DNA of 9,982 nt from CAYZFD01 sp964477735. GTDB lineage: Bacteria; Bacteroidota; Bacteroidia; Flavobacteriales; Flavobacteriaceae. Each line of letters begins with the position of its first letter. Positions within the stretch are counted from its first letter, which is position 1. The notes under the pieces are model-generated. The model was not told the origin of the DNA and searched no databases. It worked only from the letters and a program-made list of their open reading frames with translations. The stretch covers positions 1-9,982 of the forward strand of contig CAYZFD010000048.1 in assembly GCA_964477735.1 (NCBI GenBank), given 5' to 3'. Below are positions 5,402-9,982 of this stretch, in pieces. Position numbers and translations under genes: made by a program.

Positions 5402-7248
5402 TGTGTGGAATTGTAGGATATTTAGGAAACAGAGCCGCCTATCCCATTCTAAAGCAAGGATTGGAGCGACTTGAATATCGGGGTTATGACTCTGCTGGCG
5501 TGGCCCTGTTACACGACGGAGCCCTCACGGTTTGTAAAACCAAAGGTAAAGTGAGTGATATGGATGCCAAGGCAGAGGCCTATACATTGGAGGGTCATTT
5601 GGGCTTGGGGCACACCCGTTGGGCGACCCATGGAGAACCCAACGACCGAAATTCGCATCCTCACCTGTCAAACAATGGGCAAATTGCTTTAGTGCACAAT
5701 GGCATCATTGAAAATTATGATACCCTCAAAAAAGAATTGTTAAGGAAAGGCTTTGAATTTCATTCCGAAACGGATACCGAAGTATTGGTGAACCTCATCC
5801 AATATTTTCAGGACTCCGAAGACGTTAAGCTGGGAAAAGCCGTGCAACTGGCGTTGAATCAGGCTGTTGGTGCCTATGCCATAGCCGCTTTTGACCTTCG
5901 AAAGCCCAACGAAATGGTCGTTGCAAGACTTGGAAGCCCTTTGGCTATTGGCATTGGTGAGGACGAGTTTTTCGTAGCCTCTGACGCTTCTCCCTTTATT
6001 GCTTACACTTCCAACGCCTTATATTTAGAAGACGGTCAATTGGCCGTGATTCGATCGGGTCGAGAGGTTCGGGTGCGCCAAATTAAATCTGATTCTCAAA
6101 TCGCTTCTCCCAAGATTCAGGCCTTGGCCTTGTCGCTTGATCAAATTGAAAAAGGGGGCTATGATCATTTTATGCTCAAAGAAATTTATGAGCAACCTCG
6201 CGCAATTCAGGACACCTTTCGAGGGCGACTGCTCACCAAAGAAGGGCGGATTAAAATGTCAACCATTGAAGACAACCTTGATCGGTTTTTAAAAGCCCCT
6301 AAAATCACCATTTTAGCTTGCGGCACTTCTTGGCATGCGGGCTTGGTGGGGGAATATTTGATTGAAGACATGGCACGAATCCCTGTGGAGGTGGAGTATG
6401 CTTCGGAGTTCCGTTACCGTAACCCCATCATCCAGCCCAATGAGGTGGTGATTGCCATTTCGCAATCGGGAGAAACGGCCGACACCTTGGCCGCATTAAA
6501 GCTGGCCAAAAGCATGGGCTGTTTTGTGTATGGCATTTGCAATGTGGTGGGGAGTAGTATTGCACGCGAAACCGCTTCGGGAGCCTATACCCATGCGGGT
6601 CCAGAGATTGGAGTGGCCTCCACCAAAGCTTTTACCACTCAAATCACAGTCTTAACCCTGATGGCCACAAAGTTGGCCAAGGCCAAAGGATTAATTTCAG
6701 AAAGTAAGCACCGTGAATTGCTATCGGCCATCGAAAGCTTGCCCAAGCAAGTTGAAGTTAGCTTTTCTGAAACGGAAAAAATAAAAAACATTGCTGCGGC
6801 CTATGTCAACGCCACCAACTTTTTGTATTTGGGGCGAGGCTACAATTTTCCTGTAGCCCTAGAGGGTGCTCTAAAACTCAAAGAAATCTCCTACATCCAT
6901 GCCGAAGGATATCCTGCGGCAGAAATGAAGCATGGACCCATTGCCTTGATAGATGAAAATATGCCTGTGGTGGTTTTGGCCCCCAAAAGAGGGCACTATG
7001 ATAAAATTTTGTCTAACATTCAGGAGATTAAAGCCAGAAAAGGCAAGCTCATTGCCGTTGTGAGCAAGGGCGATCAGGTTATTTCAGAAATTGCAGACCA
7101 TACCATTGAAATTCCAGATGTAATGGAAGCGCTTACCCCCATACTGACCACAATTCCCTTGCAATTTTTGGCCTATTATATAGCTGTAATGAGGGGTTGT
7201 GACGTGGATCAACCTCGAAATTTAGCGAAATCTGTAACTGTTGAATAA
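5401..7248 (+). CDS. glmS: Glutamine--fructose-6-phosphate aminotransferase (isomerizing)
   Basis: Cytoplasmic GlmS (EC 2.6.1.16) makes glucosamine-6-phosphate from fructose-6-phosphate and glutamine, the entry to UDP-GlcNAc. The 615-residue length is standard (E. coli 609). The N-terminal glutaminase domain begins MCGIVGYLG with the nucleophile C2 exposed after Met removal, and contains HTRWATHGEPN and HNGIIENY. Two SIS sugar-isomerase domains follow: CGTSWHAG (307-314), SQSGETADT (354-362) and STKAFTTQ in the first, LGRGYNFPVALEGALKLKE and EMKHGPIAL in the second. Residues equivalent to E. coli E488, H504 and K603 are E495, H511 and K610, and the C-terminus ends LAKSVTVE as usual. ATG at 5401 is fixed by the CGIVGY motif; longer in-frame starts lie inside the previous gene. 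A glmS inside a polysaccharide operon may be a second, dedicated copy or the only one; this cannot be told here. No glmS ribozyme-like leader is possible in the overlap. Confidence 0.97.
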   Translation: MCGIVGYLGNRAAYPILKQGLERLEYRGYDSAGVALLHDGALTVCKTKGKVSDMDAKAEAYTLEGHLGLGHTRWATHGEPNDRNSHPHLSNNGQIALVHNGIIENYDTLKKELLRKGFEFHSETDTEVLVNLIQYFQDSEDVKLGKAVQLALNQAVGAYAIAAFDLRKPNEMVVARLGSPLAIGIGEDEFFVASDASPFIAYTSNALYLEDGQLAVIRSGREVRVRQIKSDSQIASPKIQALALSLDQIEKGGYDHFMLKEIYEQPRAIQDTFRGRLLTKEGRIKMSTIEDNLDRFLKAPKITILACGTSWHAGLVGEYLIEDMARIPVEVEYASEFRYRNPIIQPNEVVIAISQSGETADTLAALKLAKSMGCFVYGICNVVGSSIARETASGAYTHAGPEIGVASTKAFTTQITVLTLMATKLAKAKGLISESKHRELLSAIESLPKQVEVSFSETEKIKNIAAAYVNATNFLYLGRGYNFPVALEGALKLKEISYIHAEGYPAAEMKHGPIALIDENMPVVVLAPKRGHYDKILSNIQEIKARKGKLIAVVSKGDQVISEIADHTIEIPDVMEALTPILTTIPLQFLAYYIAVMRGCDVDQPRNLAKSVTVE

Positions 7249-7253
7249 AGGAT

Positions 7254-7673
7254 ATGAAAAAAGGCATTATCGTTTCGGGTTATTTTAACCCCATTCACAA
7301 AGGGCATTTGGAATATTTCAATAAAGCCAAGGCTTTGGCAGATGTGCTTTTTGTGATCGTCAACAACGATCATCAGCGGGCTTTAAAAGGCAGCAAAGAA
7401 TTTCAAGATGAAGAGGAGCGCATGTTGATTGTGTCGAACATTAAGGCGGTGGACAAGGCCATTTTATCGATCGACAAAGACAGAACAGTTTGTGAGACTA
7501 TTGCGATGATTGCACGCGATTTCGGACAAGAATATGAGCTTGGATTTGCCAATGGGGGTGATCAAAACAATGACACCATCCCCGAAAAGCCCATTTGCCA
7601 AGCCATGGGAGTTGCATTAATTGAAGGATTGGGCGATAAAATTCAAAGCAGCAGTTGGTTGTTAAAAAAATGA
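7254..7673 (+). CDS. Adenylyl-/cytidylyltransferase-like protein (HxGH family)
   Basis: A 139-residue nucleotidyltransferase-fold protein, different from the TagD-like one upstream. It has SGYFNPIHKGHLEYFNKAK with the HxGH motif at H15-H18, VIVNNDHQRALKGSKEF, EEERMLIVSNIKAVDKAI, GFANGGDQNNDTIPE and a C-terminal IQSSSWLLKK loop. The ALKG and NGGD elements recall the adenylyltransferase domain of HldE (ADP-heptose synthesis) and of cytidylyltransferase relatives, but the FNPIHKGH wording is closer to general NMNAT/CoaD-like members. The nucleotide (ATP or CTP) and the substrate are not determined. It begins 5 bases after glmS, and its TGA overlaps the rmlD start, so it is part of the operon. 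Its position suggests it activates a sugar-phosphate or alditol-phosphate for the glycan (inference). Confidence 0.8.
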   Translation: MKKGIIVSGYFNPIHKGHLEYFNKAKALADVLFVIVNNDHQRALKGSKEFQDEEERMLIVSNIKAVDKAILSIDKDRTVCETIAMIARDFGQEYELGFANGGDQNNDTIPEKPICQAMGVALIEGLGDKIQSSSWLLKK

Positions 7674-8536
7674 TGCGCGTAACGGTAACTGGAAAGGGTG
7701 GGCAATTGGCCTCAGAGTTTGAAGCTTTGAAAGGTTCGGATGTGCTTTGGACGTTTCTTTCCGAAGCGGATTTAAACATCACAGACACTAAACTTGTTCA
7801 AACTTATTTTTCAAAAAACCCTTGTGATTTGGTCCTCAACTGTGCGGCCTACACCCAAGTTGATCAGGCAGAAGAATCCAAGGATCTATGCTATGCCGTT
7901 AATGAAGATGGGGTGAAGAACTTGTTGGAAGCTTGTACAAAAATGAACGCCAGGCTGATTCATTTTTCTACAGACTATGTTTTTGATGGGCTTAGCGAAA
8001 ATCCCTATAACGAAAATGACATCCCTAACCCACAAGGGGTTTATGGAAAATCTAAGTTGGCTGGAGAAATTTTGATGCAACGCGCTAGCGTCAAAAGCAT
8101 CATCATTCGAACGGCATGGGTGTATTCGATTTACGGACACAACTTTGTGAAAACCATGTTGCGGTTGGCTGATGAGCGTAAAGAGATTGGCGTAGTAGCC
8201 GATCAGTGGGGAAGCCCAACCTCTGCCACCGATTTGGCTAAAATGACCTTGAACATTATCGATAACCAAACCTATCAATGGACTGTTGCTGATCTTTTTC
8301 ATTTTTCGAACGAAGGGCGCTGTTCATGGTTTGAGTTTGCGCAAGCCATATTGGGATCTAGCATAGATGTGGCGGTCATAAAACCCCTAGAAACGAAAGA
8401 TTATCCCACGCGTGCCAAACGACCTCAGTTTAGTTTGTTAGACAAAACAAAAATTAAAAACCAGTTTGGACTTTCCATTACCCCTTGGGAAGTTGCGCTG
8501 TCCCAAACACTTCACCAATTAGAAATGGCGTCATGA
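7670..8536 (+). CDS. rmlD: dTDP-4-dehydrorhamnose reductase
   Basis: Cytoplasmic short-chain dehydrogenase (EC 1.1.1.133) that reduces dTDP-4-dehydro-L-rhamnose to dTDP-L-rhamnose, the last step of the Rml pathway. The product of about 288 residues has the NAD(P)-binding start VTVTGKGGQLASE (most relatives have GQLG; here GQLA), NCAAYTQVDQAE, HFSTDYVFDG, the catalytic YGKSK (Y124, K128 counting from 7673), RTAWVYS and the family-specific DQWGSPTSATDLA. It ends with an RPQFSLLDKTKI block typical of RmlD. Two adjacent ATGs (7670 and 7673) are possible: the first gives an ATGA overlap of 4 bases with the previous gene, the second a TGATG overlap of 1 base. An in-frame TTG at 7655 is less likely. 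The 3' end overlaps rmlB by 4 bases. Confidence 0.93.
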   Translation: MMRVTVTGKGGQLASEFEALKGSDVLWTFLSEADLNITDTKLVQTYFSKNPCDLVLNCAAYTQVDQAEESKDLCYAVNEDGVKNLLEACTKMNARLIHFSTDYVFDGLSENPYNENDIPNPQGVYGKSKLAGEILMQRASVKSIIIRTAWVYSIYGHNFVKTMLRLADERKEIGVVADQWGSPTSATDLAKMTLNIIDNQTYQWTVADLFHFSNEGRCSWFEFAQAILGSSIDVAVIKPLETKDYPTRAKRPQFSLLDKTKIKNQFGLSITPWEVALSQTLHQLEMAS

Positions 8537-9579
8537 AAATTTTGATTACAGGGGGTGCGGGATTTATTGGCTCACATGTTGTGCGGCAGTTTGTGCGGCA
8601 ATATCCCCACTATGAAATCTATAATTTGGATGCGCTCACCTATGCTGGAAATTTGGAGAACCTTAGCGATATCGAAAACGAATCAAATTACCACTTTATC
8701 AAAGCAGACATAAGAGAGGCGAAACGCATCACAGCCTTGTTTGAGAAGCATCGTTTTGATGGTGTTATTCATTTGGCGGCAGAGTCGCATGTCGATCGCT
8801 CTATTGCGGATCCTATGGCTTTTGTGGAAACCAATGTTTTGGGCACCGTTAACCTGTTAAATGCCTTTAGAGCTGTTTGGGGTAGTCATTTTGAGGGAAA
8901 AAGGTTTTACCATGTGAGTACAGATGAGGTGTATGGCTCTCTGGGAGAAGAGGGCTTGTTTACCGAACAAACCGCCTATGATCCCAGGTCGCCCTACTCG
9001 GCCTCAAAGGCCAGTTCCGATCATTTTGTAAGGGCCTATGGAGAGACCTATGGGATGCCTTATGTGATTTCGAACTGTTCAAACAATTATGGGGAACACC
9101 ATTTTCCCGAAAAACTGATACCACTGTTCATCAACAACATCATCGAGCAAAAACCACTTCCGGTTTATGGCGATGGAAACTTTACCCGCGATTGGCTTTA
9201 TGTTCAAGACCATGCTCGTGCGATCGATCTTATTTTTCATAAAGGAAACGATCAGGAAACCTATAATATTGGTGGATTTAATGAGTGGAAAAACATTGAT
9301 TTGGTGCGTTTGTTGTGTCAACAAATGGACGAAAAATTAGGAAGAGCAAAAGGACATAGTGAAAAGCTCATCACTTTTGTCAAAGACCGTCCGGGTCATG
9401 ACAAACGCTATGCGATCGATGCTTCCAAAATTCATAAGGAATTGGGCTGGAGTCCTTCGGTGACTTTTGAGGAAGGTTTGTCAAAGACCATCGATTGGTA
9501 TCTAAACAATTCGAATTGGCTTAGGAATGTCACCTCAGGAGCCTATCAAACCTATTATCAAAAACAATATCAATCATGA
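8533..9579 (+). CDS. rmlB: dTDP-glucose 4,6-dehydratase
   Basis: Cytoplasmic extended SDR enzyme (EC 4.2.1.46) converting dTDP-glucose to dTDP-4-dehydro-6-deoxyglucose, the second step toward dTDP-L-rhamnose. The 348-residue protein begins MKILITGGAGFIGSH (Rossmann Gly motif 7-13). It has LDALTYAGNLENL, HLAAESHVDRSI, the catalytic STDEVYG (T130, D131, E132), and YSASK (Y155, K159) with CSNNYGEHHFPEKLIP after it. The loop between TDE and YSASK is about eight residues shorter than in E. coli RmlB, which looks like ordinary family variation. VYGDGNFTRDWLYVQDHARA and RPGHDKRYAID complete the signature. ATG at 8533 gives an ATGA overlap with rmlD; a longer in-frame start at 8485 would run deep into rmlD. 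The stop forms another ATGA with rmlA. Confidence 0.97.
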   Translation: MKILITGGAGFIGSHVVRQFVRQYPHYEIYNLDALTYAGNLENLSDIENESNYHFIKADIREAKRITALFEKHRFDGVIHLAAESHVDRSIADPMAFVETNVLGTVNLLNAFRAVWGSHFEGKRFYHVSTDEVYGSLGEEGLFTEQTAYDPRSPYSASKASSDHFVRAYGETYGMPYVISNCSNNYGEHHFPEKLIPLFINNIIEQKPLPVYGDGNFTRDWLYVQDHARAIDLIFHKGNDQETYNIGGFNEWKNIDLVRLLCQQMDEKLGRAKGHSEKLITFVKDRPGHDKRYAIDASKIHKELGWSPSVTFEEGLSKTIDWYLNNSNWLRNVTSGAYQTYYQKQYQS

Positions 9580-9982
9580 AAGGCATTGTATTGGCAGGCG
9601 GATCGGGCACGCGGCTATACCCCATCACCAAGGGGGTTTCTAAGCAACTTTTGCCCATTTATGACAAGCCCATGATTTATTATCCCATTTCGGCCCTGAT
9701 TCAAGCAGGAATTCGGGAGATACTGATCATTTCAACCCCGGAGGATTTGCCAGGCTTTAGGCGCTTGCTCGGCGATGGCCAGTCGTTGGGATTATCGTTT
9801 AGTTATGCCGAACAACCATCACCTGAGGGTTTGGCCCAGGCCTTTATTATTGGGAAATCATTTATTGGATCAGATGATGTGTGTTTGGTTTTGGGCGACA
9901 ATATTTTTTATGGCTATGGCTTTGAAAAGTTGGTGAAACAGGCTCGAGAAAACGTTGAGAAAGCACAAAAAGCCACTGTTTT
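9576..9982 (+). CDS. rmlA: Glucose-1-phosphate thymidylyltransferase, 3' end cut by window
   Basis: Cytoplasmic nucleotidyltransferase (EC 2.7.7.24) that joins dTTP and glucose-1-phosphate to give dTDP-glucose, the first step toward dTDP-L-rhamnose. Reading from the ATG at 9576 gives 135 open codons to the window edge, just under half the usual ~290 residues. The N-terminus has the pyrophosphorylase signature LAGGSGTRLYPIT (G8-G11, R13), then SKQLLPIYDKPMIYYP (K23), the EQPSPEGLAQAF strand, and the metal/nucleotide site LGDNIFYG (D108). RmlA's feedback site lies partly beyond the window. The ATGA overlap with rmlB indicates translational coupling. The gene order rmlD-rmlB-rmlA suggests rmlC or the first glycan-assembly genes follow. 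Confidence 0.95.
   Translation, partial: MKGIVLAGGSGTRLYPITKGVSKQLLPIYDKPMIYYPISALIQAGIREILIISTPEDLPGFRRLLGDGQSLGLSFSYAEQPSPEGLAQAFIIGKSFIGSDDVCLVLGDNIFYGYGFEKLVKQARENVEKAQKATV

Noticed and set aside
1..9982. CRISPR arrays, tRNAs, insertion sequences or long direct repeats
   Set aside because: I looked for regularly spaced repeats, cloverleaf-like segments and transposase motifs and found none. Nearly all bases are accounted for by genes.

Overview
The window looks like the start of a capsule, O-antigen or exopolysaccharide locus from a member of the Bacteroidota, most likely a Flavobacteriales-type organism (genus not resolvable). Three things point there: a UpxY-family NusG-like antiterminator, -7 promoter elements of the Bacteroidota form TAnnTTTG placed just upstream of gene starts, and A-rich translation starts without clear Shine-Dalgarno sequences. 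Base composition is moderately AT-rich and fairly even. I saw no tRNA, rRNA, CRISPR array, insertion sequence or attachment site.

Layout. (a) 1-959, minus strand: a 3'-truncated WecA/MraY-family polyprenyl-phosphate sugar-1-phosphate transferase. Its stop lies outside the window, but the reading frame is open and every family motif is present. (b) 960-2385: a divergent regulatory region, then a Kelch-propeller / membrane segment / winged-helix-like protein, then a very good Bacteroidota promoter (TTTG-N18-TATCTTTG). (c) 2386-2963: upxY, followed at once by an intrinsic terminator and a second small hairpin. (d) 2964-9982: a tightly packed, mostly overlapping plus-strand operon: DUF3575-type exported protein, UDP-glucose 6-dehydrogenase (ugd), a TagD-like cytidylyltransferase, glmS, a second nucleotidyltransferase-fold protein, rmlD, rmlB and rmlA (cut by the window end).

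How the genes fit together. ugd gives UDP-glucuronate, glmS feeds UDP-GlcNAc synthesis, and rmlA/B/D make dTDP-L-rhamnose (rmlC is not in view and may lie just downstream). The two small nucleotidyltransferases probably activate further building blocks, possibly CDP- or ADP-linked. The divergent WecA-like enzyme could load the first sugar phosphate onto the lipid carrier. UpxY is expected to keep RNA polymerase moving through the long operon. The terminator directly after its own gene is a natural place for that control, although this is an inference.

The most interesting signals are regulatory. The promoters of the Kelch gene and of upxY share two blocks (CTATCTTTG and AAGAACAGC) at almost the same spacing. 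The Kelch protein looks like a membrane-spanning one-component sensor/regulator. The upxY-DUF3575 junction combines a terminator, a -7-like element in its T-tract and a hairpin resembling the RfaH ops element. The UDP-glucose dehydrogenase is strikingly of the animal type, with catalytic residues at the same numbers as in the human enzyme.
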